Counted from the first letter of the stretch, positions 18,365-28,495 are shown. The stretch: DNA of 64,000 nucleotides from Pseudomonas putida (GCF_002741075.1 NZ_CP016634.1:5730411-5794410), one strand, 5' to 3'. Program-made: numbers and translations. Notes: generated by a model not told the origin, from the sequence alone.

Positions 18365-19237
18365 CTAGCCCGCCAACCGCTGTGCCTCGAAGCGCACGCG
18401 CGGGTGGGCGATGCGGTCCTGTGCCCTGATCGGTTGCAGTTCGTAGCTGGCGCAGGCCTGGGTCTCCAGCAATACCTCGTGCACTGCTGCGGCGGTGAAC
18501 TCGAATGCCTGGACCCAGCTGTCACCCAGCAGCACCCGGGCCAAGAACAAGCCGGAGGTCAGGTCACCTACCCCTACCGGCTGGCGCGGGAAGGCCAGCA
18601 ACGGGCGGCGCAGATGCCAGCTCTGCTCCCGGGTCACCAGCAACATCTCGAAAGCATCCTCGGCGCGCCCTGGATAGGACAGGTGCTTGACCAATACCAC
18701 CTGTGGACCGCGCTCGAGCAGGTCACGCGCCATGGCCACGCAATCATCCAGTGACTCGGCCCGACGACCACAGAAGCTGTCCAGTTCGAGCTGGTTGGGG
18801 CACAGGATATCCGCCACCGACGCCGCTTCTTCCAAGAGGAATTCACTGACTTCGACCGGCACGATGCAGCCCTTTTCCGCATGCCCCATGACCGGGTCGC
18901 ACAGGTACAGCGCCTTGGGGTTGACCGCCTTGATCCGCTGGACACCTGCCAGGATCGCCCGGCCCTGTTCAGCGCTGCCCAGGTAACCGGAAAGCACGGC
19001 GTCACAATGGCCCAGCTCACCGATGTTGGAAATGGCTTCCACCAACGCAGGAATTTGCGCCGGAGCAAGCACTTCCCCGGCCCACTGTCCATACTGGGTA
19101 TGGTTGGAGAACTGCACAGTGTTCAGCGGCCAGACATTGACGCCGACCCGCTGCATGGGAAACACCGCAGCGCTGTTTCCGGCGTGGCCAAAGACCACGT
19201 GGGACTGGATAGCAAGCAGATGCGGCGTACGTTTCAT
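18365..19237 (-). CDS. pdxY: Pyridoxal kinase
   Basis: A 290-residue ribokinase-superfamily kinase that phosphorylates pyridoxal to pyridoxal 5'-phosphate in the vitamin B6 salvage path. The N-terminal [18 protein letters not shown], the central YLCDPVMGH and the C-terminal anion-hole motif [12 protein letters not shown] with its catalytic Asp are all present. Length is normal. It is convergent with the thioesterase gene (42-base gap) and divergent from the next gene. Confidence 0.93.
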   Translation of the reverse strand: MKRTPHLLAIQSHVVFGHAGNSAAVFPMQRVGVNVWPLNTVQFSNHTQYGQWAGEVLAPAQIPALVEAISNIGELGHCDAVLSGYLGSAEQGRAILAGVQRIKAVNPKALYLCDPVMGHAEKGCIVPVEVSEFLLEEAASVADILCPNQLELDSFCGRRAESLDDCVAMARDLLERGPQVVLVKHLSYPGRAEDAFEMLLVTREQSWHLRRPLLAFPRQPVGVGDLTSGLFLARVLLGDSWVQAFEFTAAAVHEVLLETQACASYELQPIRAQDRIAHPRVRFEAQRLAG

Positions 19238-19356
19238 GCGGAAAATCCCAAAGCTGTTTCAATAAGTGTGCGCCGCGCAGTATGAACCCGTTTGCCACCT
19301 GTACGACAGGCCAGGGACACAGTTAAGCTGGATCTACCGTTTTGGAGCATATGCAC

Positions 19357-19749
19357 ATGTTGACCCTGGAGAACCTCTTCGTCCTGATGGTGGTGGCAAC
19401 CGCCGGTGCCTGGTTGTGGCACAACCATGGGCTGCGCGAAAAGGCCCTTGAACGGGTCAAGCAGCATTGCACCAAGCTTGACCTCGAACTGCTCGACGAC
19501 AATGTCGCGCTCAAGCGCATTGCCTTCGTGCGCGACGCCAATGGCCGCAAGCGCCTGGCACGTGTCTATGGGTTCGAGTTCACCGTGACTGGCGAGCAAC
19601 GCCACCCGGGGACGGTGACGCAGTTTGGCGCCCACACCATGCAGATCGAACTGGCGCCCTACCCGTTCGAAATCAAGGTTCCGCCAAAGGCGGACAACGT
19701 CATCGAGATGCAGCAGTGGCGCCAGGAGCACAACCGCTGGCGCAATTGA
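19357..19749 (+). CDS. DUF3301 family membrane-anchored protein
   Basis: A 130-residue protein with an N-terminal membrane segment (LENLFVLMVVATAGAWLW) and a cytoplasmic domain ending in PYPFEIKVP, as in the DUF3301 family found through gammaproteobacteria. No function is known. Start choice: GGAG at 19343-19346 sits well for ATG 19357; ATG 19351 and TTG 19342 are in frame but too close to that site. Confidence 0.75.
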   Translation: MLTLENLFVLMVVATAGAWLWHNHGLREKALERVKQHCTKLDLELLDDNVALKRIAFVRDANGRKRLARVYGFEFTVTGEQRHPGTVTQFGAHTMQIELAPYPFEIKVPPKADNVIEMQQWRQEHNRWRN

Positions 19750-20724
19750 TCAATCCTCCAGGCGGCAGGCGACCAAGGCTGTCTGCAGGGTATCCACAGA
19801 CTGAGGCTGATCGAAGATCAATTCAACACGTGAATCCTTGCGCCATTCGCTCGGCTGCCAAACCAACGCCTCGCCTTCCAGGCCATTGAAGGCCTGCCAG
19901 CCACCATTGCTGTGGATAACCCCTTTTGCACGGCGCCACGGCCAACCTTGAAGCCTTTCCAGCAAACGCATTGCGTCGAAACGCTGCGAGGGGTGCCAGC
20001 GCCAGCCAACGCTCCAGCCACCTTCGCCTTGCTGAGCGAGGCAGATCGGCTGTCGAGGATCTGTCCACAGGGCGCCAGCGGGATTCGTTGGCGTCTCTCG
20101 GGGCAGGTTGCCCACAGCCTCGAGAAGACGCGTTGTGCCGGTTGTGACGGGCAACTGGTCGACTGGCACACGACCCTGATCGGTCCATAAGTGCGCCAAG
20201 GCAGGGAACTGTGCAGTTATCAACAGGCGCTGTGCCTCATCCACCGTTCCAGATTTGTTGAAAACAACCAGCGCCGCCGCAGGTAATGCCTGCCGTTGCG
20301 CGTCGGGCAAAGCCTCGCCACGGGCCAGGGCCTGCGCGTCCAGCACCATCACCAACGGTTGCACCGCCAGCACGCCCAACCAGGGCGCCTGGCCAAGCTG
20401 GGTCAGCAATGACTGAGGATGGCCGAGTCCGGACGGCTCGATGAACACCCGATCAGGCCGGGCTTTGCGCAACAAGCGGCCCAGACCGACCTGGAACGGC
20501 ATTCCGTTGACGCAGCACAGGCAACCGCCCGCCACTTCCCCAATGGCGATGCCATCCTCGTCGCTGCTGAGCAGCGCCGCATCCAGGCCAATCTGGCCGA
20601 ACTCGTTGATCAGTACCGCCCAGCGCTCACCAGGCGGGCGCTGGGCCAACAACTGACGAATCAGGCTGGTCTTGCCGGCGCCCAGTGGGCCTGCGATTAC
20701 GTGAGTCGGGATGTTCTGGAGCAT
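19750..20724 (-). CDS. CobW/YjiA-type G3E GTPase
   Basis: A 324-residue P-loop GTPase of the COG0523 group, which includes zinc and cobalt metallochaperones. Walker A GPLGAGKT is at residues 12-19, the metal-binding CxCC motif is in GGCLCC at 66-71, and FIEPSGLGHP is the switch region. A C-terminal CobW-C domain follows. It sits 76 bases downstream of the minus-strand gene zigA, its paralogue, so it may share the Zur-controlled transcript. ATG 20724 (MLQNIPTHVI) is preferred to 20751, which adds nine residues. Confidence 0.88.
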   Translation of the reverse strand: MLQNIPTHVIAGPLGAGKTSLIRQLLAQRPPGERWAVLINEFGQIGLDAALLSSDEDGIAIGEVAGGCLCCVNGMPFQVGLGRLLRKARPDRVFIEPSGLGHPQSLLTQLGQAPWLGVLAVQPLVMVLDAQALARGEALPDAQRQALPAAALVVFNKSGTVDEAQRLLITAQFPALAHLWTDQGRVPVDQLPVTTGTTRLLEAVGNLPRETPTNPAGALWTDPRQPICLAQQGEGGWSVGWRWHPSQRFDAMRLLERLQGWPWRRAKGVIHSNGGWQAFNGLEGEALVWQPSEWRKDSRVELIFDQPQSVDTLQTALVACRLED

Positions 20725-20800
20725 GGGCCACACCTTGAAAATGGCCTCCAACTATGCGCCCTCGTATCCACCCGTCAAGCTGCGGATGTTATCCACATCC

Positions 20801-22006
20801 TCATGCCACCTCTTCATACCAAGGCCCGAATGGATCAGGAAGACGCAACCAGGCCATCTCGCCTTGCGCCCATTCTTCATCGCTCAGCAGACATGCATCC
20901 AGCTCTGTGGATAACTGAGTGAAATCGATGTTCTGCCCAATGAACACGAGTTCCTGCCTGCAATCACCGCTCTCCTGCGTCCAATGCCTGAGAATCGCCT
21001 GGGTGCTCTCTGGGTCTTGCGGCCACTGCTCTTGTGGTACGAAGCGCCACCAGCGGCCGGCGAAGCCATAACGCATCATGCCGCCCGCTTGGGACCAGCT
21101 TCCGGCTTCCTGGAACTTGCTGGCCAGCCAGAAGAACCCCTTCGAACGCAGCAACCTGCCATTGCTCCAAGGCTTGTGGATAAAGTCATGGAAGCGCTGC
21201 GGATGCAAGGGGCGACGGGCCTGCCATGTCGTTGCTGCGATCCCGTATTCCTCCGTTTCCGACACGTGCTCGCCGCGCATTTCCTGCAACCAGCCCGGCG
21301 CCTGGACAGCTTGCTCAAAGTCGAAAAGGCCGGTGTTGAGAATGCGCGCCAGCGGTACCTGGCCCATGACCATCGGCACGATTTGCGCCCGTGGGTTGAG
21401 GCTGCGCAGGATGGCCGTCAGTTCATCTCGCTCATGTTGGCTGACCAGATCGATCTTGCTCAACAGCAATACGTCGGCGAACTCCACTTGCTCGATCAAC
21501 AGATCAGTGATGGACCGATCGTCCTCTTCGCCCGTGGATTCACCCCTGCTGGCCAGGCTGTCGGCGCCCTGGTAGTCACGGAGAAAATTGAGCGCATCGA
21601 CCACCGTCACCATGGTGTCAAGACGTGCCATGTCCGACAGGCTGCTGCCCTGCTCGTCACGGAAAGTGAACGTCTCGGCCACCGGCAAGGGTTCGGAAAT
21701 ACCGGTGGATTCGATCAGCAGGTAATCGAAGCGCCCATCGCGTGCCAGCCGCGCGACCTCCTCAAGCAGGTCCTCTCGGAGCGTGCAACAGATACAGCCA
21801 TTGCTCATCTCCACCAGCTTTTCTTCTGCTCGATTGAGGGTGACGTTGCGCTGCACCTCGCTCGCATCGATGTTGATGTCGCTCATGTCGTTGACGATCA
21901 CGGCGACGCGCAGGTCTTCGCGATTGCGCAGGACGTAATTGAGCAACGTGCTCTTTCCGGCTCCCAGGAAGCCGGAAAGCACTGTGACAGGTAAACGGTT
22001 GGGCAT
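20801..22006 (-). CDS. zigA: Zinc metallochaperone GTPase ZigA
   Basis: A 401-residue COG0523 GTPase. Walker [10 protein letters not shown] is at residues 12-20, the metal site [11 protein letters not shown] begins near 69, and the long C-terminal CobW domain ends in [11 protein letters not shown]. ZigA-type proteins are made under zinc starvation and are thought to deliver zinc to apo-enzymes. The divergent folE2, the zinc-independent GTP cyclohydrolase, and the Zur-type box between them support this reading. ATG 22006 is the family start; the open frame runs on upstream through the folE2 promoter and is not real there. Confidence 0.92.
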   Translation of the reverse strand: MPNRLPVTVLSGFLGAGKSTLLNYVLRNREDLRVAVIVNDMSDINIDASEVQRNVTLNRAEEKLVEMSNGCICCTLREDLLEEVARLARDGRFDYLLIESTGISEPLPVAETFTFRDEQGSSLSDMARLDTMVTVVDALNFLRDYQGADSLASRGESTGEEDDRSITDLLIEQVEFADVLLLSKIDLVSQHERDELTAILRSLNPRAQIVPMVMGQVPLARILNTGLFDFEQAVQAPGWLQEMRGEHVSETEEYGIAATTWQARRPLHPQRFHDFIHKPWSNGRLLRSKGFFWLASKFQEAGSWSQAGGMMRYGFAGRWWRFVPQEQWPQDPESTQAILRHWTQESGDCRQELVFIGQNIDFTQLSTELDACLLSDEEWAQGEMAWLRLPDPFGPWYEEVA

Positions 22007-22051
22007 GGTCGGTCCTCGGCAGGCAAGCGCATTCGAAACGGTGCATTGCGC

Positions 22052-22070
22052 ACCGTTATAATATAACAAT
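22052..22070. promoter_or_regulatory. Zur box (zinc uptake regulator operator)
   Basis: GTTATAATATAAC at 22055-22067 is a palindrome matching the gammaproteobacterial Zur box (GTTATANTATAAC). It lies between zigA and folE2, two known Zur-regulon genes, so repression of both by zinc-loaded Zur is likely. Confidence 0.88.
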
Positions 22071-22117
22071 ACAATTTCGCCAAGCCGCGTTTGTCGCCCC
22101 CTCTCAGAGAACTCATC

Positions 22118-23005
22118 ATGACCAGCCTGACGCTTCCTGACATTGCCACCCAACCCCATCGGCAAACCATTCCCTTGGACTGGGTTGGCATGCGTGGCAT
22201 CGCAATGCCATTGCGATTGGATGGCCGCACCGTCGTTGCCCAAGCCGATGCTGGCGTCAATCTCGAGGAGGTCTCCGCACGCGGAATCCACATGTCGAGG
22301 CTGTACCTGGCATTGGAAACGATAGAGACCACCGAGCTCAGCCCGGTGCTGCTGCAAGGGCTGCTGATGCGTTTCCTGGATACTCACAGCGGGCTCTCTT
22401 CAGCGGCGCAGGTGAGTTTTCGCTTCGAGCATCTGCTAAAAAGGCCTGCGCTAGTCAGCCCTTTGACCGGCTGGAAAAGCTATCCCATCACCTTGGATGC
22501 AAAGCTCGAACATGAAATGTTCCACGTGGAACTCTCCGTGGTGATCCCCTATTCCTCGACCTGCCCGTGCTCCGCCGCGCTCGCTCGACAATTGATTCAG
22601 CAGCAGTTCCTCGCGGATTTTCCAGAGCAGGTACCCGATCAATCAACCTTGTTGGAATGGCTGGGCAGTAGCCAGGGCATCGTCGCCACGCCGCATAGTC
22701 AGCGCAGCCAAGCCCATGTCCAAGTGCGACTACAAAACAATCTGCAGCACTTACCGATCACCGAACTTATCGACACCCTGGAGAGTGCCCTGGGGACTGC
22801 GGTACAAACTGCGGTAAAGCGCGCTGACGAACAGGCGTTCGCCCTGGCCAATGGGCAGAATCTGATGTTCTGTGAGGATGCCGCCAGACGCCTTCATCAG
22901 GCGCTGCGGGAAGTGGACTGTGTAGAAGGATTCAGCCTGCGCGTGGAGCATGCAGAGAGTCTGCATGCCCACGACGCAGTGGCAATCAGTCGCTATCGGT
23001 TGTGA
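22118..23005 (+). CDS. folE2: GTP cyclohydrolase FolE2 (type IB)
   Basis: A 295-residue GTP cyclohydrolase IB that makes dihydroneopterin triphosphate, the first step of folate synthesis. Unlike the zinc enzyme FolE it can use other metals, so it stands in for FolE when zinc is scarce. Residues EMFHVELSV and the metal-site [13 protein letters not shown] (Cys near 149-151) are visible. It is divergent from zigA over a Zur box. An internal 16-bp sequence at 22518-22533 matches a ParB-binding parS site. ATG 22118 ([12 protein letters not shown]) is the family start. Confidence 0.93.
   Translation: MTSLTLPDIATQPHRQTIPLDWVGMRGIAMPLRLDGRTVVAQADAGVNLEEVSARGIHMSRLYLALETIETTELSPVLLQGLLMRFLDTHSGLSSAAQVSFRFEHLLKRPALVSPLTGWKSYPITLDAKLEHEMFHVELSVVIPYSSTCPCSAALARQLIQQQFLADFPEQVPDQSTLLEWLGSSQGIVATPHSQRSQAHVQVRLQNNLQHLPITELIDTLESALGTAVQTAVKRADEQAFALANGQNLMFCEDAARRLHQALREVDCVEGFSLRVEHAESLHAHDAVAISRYRL
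22518..22533. other. Candidate parS (ParB-binding) site inside folE2
   Basis: TGTTCCACGTGGAACT contains the perfect 14-bp palindrome GTTCCACGTGGAAC, the core of Pseudomonas parS sites, with one mismatch from the 16-bp form ending in A. It falls in the folE2 codons for EMFHVEL. parA and parB are about 33 kb to the right, and parS sites cluster near the origin in this genus. Confidence 0.75.
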
Positions 23006-23009
23006 CACC

Positions 23010-23537
23010 TCAACTGCGAGGTTTTACCGAGCCGCAGTCATTGCCCAACCAAACCGCTTTGGTATTCATGCTGCCCTGCTGCTGAACACCTGAGGCGTTG
23101 AACGTGCCACTGACCTGGGTATGAAACTCACGGTCACTGAGGAAGGTCGCCTGGCCAGCGCCCTGGGCACGAGGGCAGCTGAACTGGAACTTCCATACAT
23201 TGCCGGTGCGCTCGGTGATCTTCTGCGTGCAACCGGACTGAGGATCCTGCAGCGGAATGTCATTGGCCTGAACCTGCTCCGGTGTCAGGCAGGAGCGCAC
23301 CCCCTTGCCTCCCACGGTGACGCCCTGCTTGGCCAACATGCCTTCCATCATGGCCCGCTGCTCTGGGGGCAGGTTTTTCAATTGCCCGAGCATGAACTCC
23401 ATGTCCGGTAATGGCTTGCCATCGACCTGCATGTTGCTGGTGGTCAACTCCCACAAGCCTGGTTGCAGCATCTGCGCATGTACCAGTGGTGCGCTCAGGC
23501 CCAATGCCAGCGCCAGCAGTGGCAGACGAATCTTCAT
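23010..23537 (-). CDS. DUF3617 exported protein
   Basis: A 175-residue protein with a clear signal peptide (MKIRLPLLALALGLSAPLVHA) cleaved before QMLQPGLWELTTSN. The mature part has two spaced cysteine pairs (RSCL/SGCT and FSCP/NDCG) and matches the DUF3617 family of periplasmic proteins, whose function is unknown. It is convergent with folE2 (4-base gap) and divergent from clsA. Confidence 0.85.
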   Translation of the reverse strand: MKIRLPLLALALGLSAPLVHAQMLQPGLWELTTSNMQVDGKPLPDMEFMLGQLKNLPPEQRAMMEGMLAKQGVTVGGKGVRSCLTPEQVQANDIPLQDPQSGCTQKITERTGNVWKFQFSCPRAQGAGQATFLSDREFHTQVSGTFNASGVQQQGSMNTKAVWLGNDCGSVKPRS

Positions 23538-23663
23538 GGATAATGCTCCTCGATATACCGGCTACCGGCCGGATGAGCCTTAGACGCTATTTCCGCTTCC
23601 GGGTTGCAAGGCGGGTAGGGAACATGCTCTGTTATCGCCAGACTCTCAGCAAGCAGGATGCAT

Positions 23664-25103
23664 ATGGATTACCACAGCCCCTACTTCTTCGGCTATGTGC
23701 TCGGTCTGATTCATCTATTGGGCATCATTGCCGCATTGCATGCAGTGTTCACCGTACGCACTGCACAGGGAGCCATCGCCTGGGCAATGTCCTTGATCTT
23801 CATCCCCTACTTCACACTTATCCCCTACCTGATCTTCGGTGCTCGCTCCTTCTATGCCTATATCCAGGCCAGGCGCCAGGCCAACCAGGAAATGCACGTG
23901 GCCATGGCCAACCTCAACTGGCGCCCCTGGGTCGAAGAGGCACTGACAGCGAGGGAATCAGAGAGCTATGCAGCCCTGCGGGCCATGCCGAAACTGGGGC
24001 GCATGCCTTGCTTGGCCAACAACGAAGTGAAGCTGTTGGTTAATGGCCAAGCCACTTTCGACGCCATCTTCGCGGCCATCGCCGATGCCCGCCAGGCAGT
24101 GCTGGTCCAGTTCTTCATCATCCACGACGACGACATCGGCAAGAAGCTGCAGCAACTGCTGCTGCGCAAGGCGGCAGAGGGGGTGCGGGTCTTCGTGCTG
24201 TATGACCGGGTAGGCAGCCATGCGCTGCCCGCCAGTTACAGCCAGACCCTGCGCGAAGGCGGCGTGCAGATCCATGCCTTTGCCACACGCCGAGGATGGT
24301 TCAACCGCTTCCAGGTGAACTTCCGCAACCACCGCAAGATCGTCGTGGTCGATGGACTGCTGGGCTTCCTTGGCGGGCACAACGTAGGGGACGAGTACCT
24401 CGGCGGCCACCCTCGTCTCTCGCCTTGGCGTGACACCCACGTCCAGGTCAGCGGCCCGGTGCTTGCCTGCTTGCAGGAATCGTTCGCTGAAGACTGGTAC
24501 TGGGCCACCCGCCAACTGCCGCCGTTGATACTGCCCGACACTTATCCGGATAACGGTGTGCTCTGCCAGGCATTGGCCAGCGGCCCGGCAGATCCCCAGG
24601 AGACCTGCGCGCTGTTCTTCTTGGAAGCCATCCATTCAGCCACTCAGCGCGTGTGGATCACCAGCCCGTATTTCATTCCCGATGAGGCCATCTTCGCCGC
24701 CCTGCGCCTGGCAGTGCTGCGCGGCGTCGATGTGCGAATTCTCATTCCTTCGCGGCCGGATCACCGCATCGTCTATGCCGCATCCAGTCTGTTCGCCTTC
24801 GAAGCGGTACGGGCCGGGGTGAGGATGTTCCGCTATCAGCCAGGGTTCCTGCACCAGAAGGTGGTGCTGGTGGATGACGAGGTGAGTGCAATCGGCAGTG
24901 CCAACCTGGACAACCGTTCGTTCCGCCTGAACTTCGAGATCACCTTGCTGACTGTCGACCGGACCTTCGCAGACCACGTCGAGTCGATGCTGCTCGACGA
25001 CTTTGCCCAAGCCCGGGAGATCACTGCCGAAGACAGCCGCGACACGCATCGCCTGCAACAACTTGGGATGCGTATCGCCCGGCTGATATCCCCGATCCTT
25101 TGA
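23664..25103 (+). CDS. clsA: Cardiolipin synthase A
   Basis: A 479-residue inner-membrane phospholipase D-family enzyme that condenses two phosphatidylglycerols to cardiolipin and glycerol. Two membrane spans (about residues 8-30 and 38-60) precede two HKD catalytic motifs: [10 protein letters not shown] (His 223, Lys 225, Asp 230) and [10 protein letters not shown] near 405. ATG 23664 ([11 protein letters not shown]) is preferred because AGGA lies just upstream at the right distance; ATG 23658 is in frame but too close to it. The next gene, cfa, also acts on membrane lipids but is convergent. Confidence 0.93.
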   Translation: MDYHSPYFFGYVLGLIHLLGIIAALHAVFTVRTAQGAIAWAMSLIFIPYFTLIPYLIFGARSFYAYIQARRQANQEMHVAMANLNWRPWVEEALTARESESYAALRAMPKLGRMPCLANNEVKLLVNGQATFDAIFAAIADARQAVLVQFFIIHDDDIGKKLQQLLLRKAAEGVRVFVLYDRVGSHALPASYSQTLREGGVQIHAFATRRGWFNRFQVNFRNHRKIVVVDGLLGFLGGHNVGDEYLGGHPRLSPWRDTHVQVSGPVLACLQESFAEDWYWATRQLPPLILPDTYPDNGVLCQALASGPADPQETCALFFLEAIHSATQRVWITSPYFIPDEAIFAALRLAVLRGVDVRILIPSRPDHRIVYAASSLFAFEAVRAGVRMFRYQPGFLHQKVVLVDDEVSAIGSANLDNRSFRLNFEITLLTVDRTFADHVESMLLDDFAQAREITAEDSRDTHRLQQLGMRIARLISPIL

Positions 25104-25104
25104 G

Positions 25105-26289
25105 TCAGCGGTAGAGGTCTTCGCGGGTCCAGGGCAGGTCATGGTGCCCATCGGCGTAGGGCTTCACCGCCAGGATCTGGTGCAGATTGATCCATCCCTT
25201 GGAGAAGGCATAGGCGCACCCGGCCAGATACAGGCGCCAGATGCGCAGGGTTTTCTCCGGCACCAGCGTGGCGGCCTTGTGCAGCTGGTTCTCCAGGTTT
25301 TCGCTCCAGTGATTGAGCGTCTTGGCGTAGTGCAAGCGTAGGCTTTCCACGTCCACCACTTCCAACCCTGCTTCACAGATGCTCGCCGTGATCATCGACA
25401 GGTGGGGCAGTTCGCCGTGGGGGAAGACATAGCGGTCGATGAAGTCGCCCGCGCCTCGCCCGACCGGACGGCCATCGACATGCCTGGCCGTGATGCCATG
25501 GTTCATCACCAAGCCACCTTCACGCACTGCACCGAACAGCTTCTGGCAATACAGCGCGAGATTGGCATGGCCGACGTGCTCGAACATACCGACACTCACC
25601 ACCTTGTCGAAGCGGCCATCCTGAGGCAGGTCGCGGTAATCCAGAATCCGCAGCTCGACCTGATCGGTCAGCCCCTCCTCCTTGACCCGCTCACGGCCAA
25701 GCTTGAGCTGCTCCTTGCTCAGGGTGATACCAAACACCTTGGCGCCGTACTCACGCGCGGCGAAACGCGCCAGACCACCCCAGCCGCAGCCCACATCCAG
25801 CAAGTAATCCCCGGCCTGCAGTCGCAACTTGCGACACAGGTGATCGAACTTGTTCTGCTGGGCTTCGTCGAGGGTGTTGTCCGGTTCACGGAAGTAACCG
25901 CAGGAATAGGCCATGTCCTGGTCGAGCCACAGCTGATAGAACTCGTTGGACAGGTCGTAGTGGTAGGAAATGGCTTCGGCGTCCGTGGCTTTGTCATGCG
26001 AGATTCGCTCTGGCGATACCTCATCGTCGTCCTTGACCAAGGCTTCGCTGAGCTCGTCGCAGACGCGGATGACTTCCCCAATATCGCCTTCCAGGTCCAG
26101 CTTGCCTTCGACAAAGGCGACACCCAGTTCATCCAGGCTCGGATGGGTCAGCTGACTGATCAGCTGTGGTTCCTTGACCAGGATGGTGACCTGCGGGCTC
26201 GGCCCCAGATCGAACTGATTGCCGTCCCACAGCTTCAGACGCAAAGGCAAGTGCAGGCTCTGCAACGCAGGTGGAAGTTGCGCAAGCAT
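25105..26289 (-). CDS. cfa: Cyclopropane-fatty-acyl-phospholipid synthase
   Basis: A 394-residue SAM-dependent methyltransferase that adds a methylene bridge to unsaturated acyl chains in membrane phospholipids, typically in stationary phase or stress. The family motif YHYDLSNEFYQLWLDQDM lies near residue 130 and the SAM-binding loop LLDVGCGWGGLARFA near 180. ATG 26289 follows GGGAGGG at ideal spacing; the 12-residue extension to 26325 lacks this. Its end is one base from the clsA stop on the other strand. Confidence 0.94.
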   Translation of the reverse strand: MLAQLPPALQSLHLPLRLKLWDGNQFDLGPSPQVTILVKEPQLISQLTHPSLDELGVAFVEGKLDLEGDIGEVIRVCDELSEALVKDDDEVSPERISHDKATDAEAISYHYDLSNEFYQLWLDQDMAYSCGYFREPDNTLDEAQQNKFDHLCRKLRLQAGDYLLDVGCGWGGLARFAAREYGAKVFGITLSKEQLKLGRERVKEEGLTDQVELRILDYRDLPQDGRFDKVVSVGMFEHVGHANLALYCQKLFGAVREGGLVMNHGITARHVDGRPVGRGAGDFIDRYVFPHGELPHLSMITASICEAGLEVVDVESLRLHYAKTLNHWSENLENQLHKAATLVPEKTLRIWRLYLAGCAYAFSKGWINLHQILAVKPYADGHHDLPWTREDLYR

Positions 26290-26386
26290 GAATGTCCCTC
26301 CCTTCAGGTGTTCCGGACGCCTCATCTCATATTTGGGACGTCACCGGGGCAAGGGTAGTTCATTCACCAGAAGTTTCCGTTTATCA

Positions 26387-26443
26387 AGACCATGGTCTAG
26401 AGCCATTCAGTACGAATTGCACTCAAGATTGTATACAACCTTG
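26387..26443. promoter_or_regulatory. Palindromes upstream of lpd3
   Basis: The cfa-lpd3 gap holds AGACCATGGTCT at 26387-26398 and, closer to lpd3, CAAGATTGTATACAACCTTG at 26424-26443, whose centre TTGTATACAA is a perfect palindrome of the GntR/FadR operator type. Which protein binds is not known. Confidence 0.5.
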
Positions 26444-26500
26444 ATTTCGCAGACTAATCTTGTGGCCCTCTTGCGCTTCTTCACTCCTGGAGTAAAACCC

Positions 26501-27901
26501 ATGAAATCCTATGATGTGGTGATCATCGGCGGTGGCCCCGGCGGCTACAACGCAGCGATCCGGGCCGGTCAGCTGGGCATGAGCGTCGCCTGCGTCGAAG
26601 GCCGCTCGACCCTCGGCGGTACCTGCCTGAACGTTGGATGCATGCCATCCAAAGCCTTGCTGCACGCCTCGGAGCTCTACGAGGCCGCCAGCGGCGAGGA
26701 ATTCGCCCATCTGGGTATCGAGGTCAAGCCAACGCTGAACCTGGCCCAAATGATGAAGCAGAAGGACGAAAGCGTGACCGGCCTGACCAAGGGCATCGAG
26801 TACCTGTTCCGCAAGAACAAGGTCGACTGGGTCAAGGGCTGGGGTCGTCTCGACGGCGTGGGCAAGGTGATCGTCAAGGCCGAGGACGGCAGCGAGACCA
26901 CCCTGCAAGCCAAAGACATCGTCATCGCCACCGGTTCCGAGCCGACGCCGCTGCCAGGCGTGACCATCGACAACAAGCGCATCATCGATTCCACTGGCGC
27001 CCTGTCCCTGCCCCAGGTGCCCAAGCACCTGGTGGTGATCGGTGCTGGCGTGATCGGCCTGGAACTGGGTTCGGTCTGGCGTCGTCTGGGCGCCGAGGTC
27101 ACTGTCATCGAATACCTCGACCGCATCTGCCCTGGCACCGATGAAGAAACCGCCAAGACCCTGCAGAAGGCCCTGGCCAAGCAAGGCATGACCTTCAAGC
27201 TCGGCAGCAAGGTGACCCAAGCCACGCCGTCCGCCGACAGCGTCAGCCTGACCCTCGAGCCTGCCGCCGGTGGTGCTGCACAGACCCTGCAAGCCGACTA
27301 CGTGCTGGTAGCGATCGGCCGTCGCCCCTATACCCAGGGCCTGAACCTGGAAAGCGCAGGCCTTGCCACCGACAAGCGTGGCATGTTGGCCAACGATCAC
27401 CATCGCGCCTCGGTACCCGGCATCTGGGTGATCGGCGACGTCACCTCCGGCCCGATGCTGGCACACAAGGCCGAAGACGAAGCGGTATCGTGCATCGAGC
27501 GCATCGCTGGCAAGGCCCACGAGGTCAACTACAACCTGATCCCAGGCGTCATCTATACACGCCCGGAGCTGGCCAGCGTCGGCAAGACCGAGGAGCAGCT
27601 CAAGGCCGAAGGCCGCGCCTACAAGGTCGGCAAATTCCCCTTCACCGCCAACAGCCGTGCCAAGATCAACCACGAGACCGAAGGCTTCGCCAAGGTCATC
27701 GCCGACGCCAATACCGATGAAGTGCTCGGCGTGCACCTGGTCGGGCCAAGTGTGAGCGAGATGATCGGCGAGTTCTGCGTGGCCATGGAGTTCTCGGCCT
27801 CGGCCGAAGACATCGCCCTCACCTGCCACCCGCACCCGACCCGCTCCGAGGCCTTGCGCCAGGCGGCGATGAACGTCGACGGGATGGCGATGCAGATCTG
27901 A
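26501..27901 (+). CDS. lpd3: Dihydrolipoamide dehydrogenase 3
   Basis: A 466-residue FAD disulfide oxidoreductase that re-oxidises dihydrolipoyl groups with NAD+, the E3 part of 2-oxoacid dehydrogenase complexes. The FAD loop GGGPGGYNAAI, the redox disulfide GGTCLNVGCMPSK (Cys 45 and 50), the NAD loop VIGAGVIGLELG and the C-terminal HPHPTRSEA catalytic histidine are intact. It is very like the P. putida LPD-3 isoenzyme. No E1/E2 genes are beside it, as expected for LPD-3. ATG 26501 follows CTGGAG at good spacing. Confidence 0.93.
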   Translation: MKSYDVVIIGGGPGGYNAAIRAGQLGMSVACVEGRSTLGGTCLNVGCMPSKALLHASELYEAASGEEFAHLGIEVKPTLNLAQMMKQKDESVTGLTKGIEYLFRKNKVDWVKGWGRLDGVGKVIVKAEDGSETTLQAKDIVIATGSEPTPLPGVTIDNKRIIDSTGALSLPQVPKHLVVIGAGVIGLELGSVWRRLGAEVTVIEYLDRICPGTDEETAKTLQKALAKQGMTFKLGSKVTQATPSADSVSLTLEPAAGGAAQTLQADYVLVAIGRRPYTQGLNLESAGLATDKRGMLANDHHRASVPGIWVIGDVTSGPMLAHKAEDEAVSCIERIAGKAHEVNYNLIPGVIYTRPELASVGKTEEQLKAEGRAYKVGKFPFTANSRAKINHETEGFAKVIADANTDEVLGVHLVGPSVSEMIGEFCVAMEFSASAEDIALTCHPHPTRSEALRQAAMNVDGMAMQI

Positions 27902-27933
27902 CGACAAACAGATCGCGTCAACCGGTAGACGAG

Positions 27934-27970
27934 AAAAGGGCGAACATCACTGTTCGCCCTTTTCTTTTTC
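27934..27970. terminator. Bidirectional terminator lpd3/cynS
   Basis: AAAAGGGCGAACA-TCAC-TGTTCGCCCTTTT followed by CTTTTT. The 13-bp stem with A and T runs on both sides can end lpd3 (plus) and cynTS (minus). Confidence 0.92.
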
Positions 27971-27994
27971 TAGCTGCGCTTTGCCTACGAATGA

Positions 27995-28465
27995 TCAGAA
28001 CGGCTTGGTCGGCAGGTACTTGCCGTCCAGGGTAATCACCGCGCGGGAGCCACCTTCTGGATCTTCGACCTTCTTCACGTCCAGTTTGAAGTTGATGGCG
28101 CTGATGATGCCGTCGCCGAACTTCTCATGGACCAGTGCCTTCAGGGTAGTGCCGTAGACCTGCAGCATCTCGTAGAAGCGGTAGATGGTCGGGTCGGTGG
28201 GTACGCGATTTTCGATGCTGCCGCGCAGCGGAATGGTCTGCAGCAGCGCCACGGCGTCGCTGTCGAGACCCAGCTTTTCACCTACAACCTGGGCAGCTTC
28301 CGCAGGCAGTGGATGCTGCCCCAGCAGCGCGGCGGTGACGAACGCTTCGGACAGGCCGGTGCCTTCGGTGATCTGGGCGAAGGACAGATCCTTGCGAGCC
28401 TTGGACAGAAGGATGACTTCGGTCAGGGCAACGCGGGCATTCTGGCTGACTTGAGACTGGATCAT
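27995..28465 (-). CDS. cynS: Cyanate hydratase (cyanase)
   Basis: A 156-residue cyanase that converts cyanate and bicarbonate to ammonia and CO2. The three catalytic residues known from E. coli are at the same positions: Arg 96 and Glu 99 (TIYRFYEM) and Ser 122 (GIISAI). Length is identical to the E. coli enzyme. ATG 28465 has CGGAG upstream. It follows cynT by 30 bases in one operon and ends at the shared terminator. It lets the cell detoxify cyanate or use it as nitrogen source. Confidence 0.96.
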   Translation of the reverse strand: MIQSQVSQNARVALTEVILLSKARKDLSFAQITEGTGLSEAFVTAALLGQHPLPAEAAQVVGEKLGLDSDAVALLQTIPLRGSIENRVPTDPTIYRFYEMLQVYGTTLKALVHEKFGDGIISAINFKLDVKKVEDPEGGSRAVITLDGKYLPTKPF

Positions 28466-28495
28466 GGTGATATCTCCGTGGTGGATGTAAGGAAT

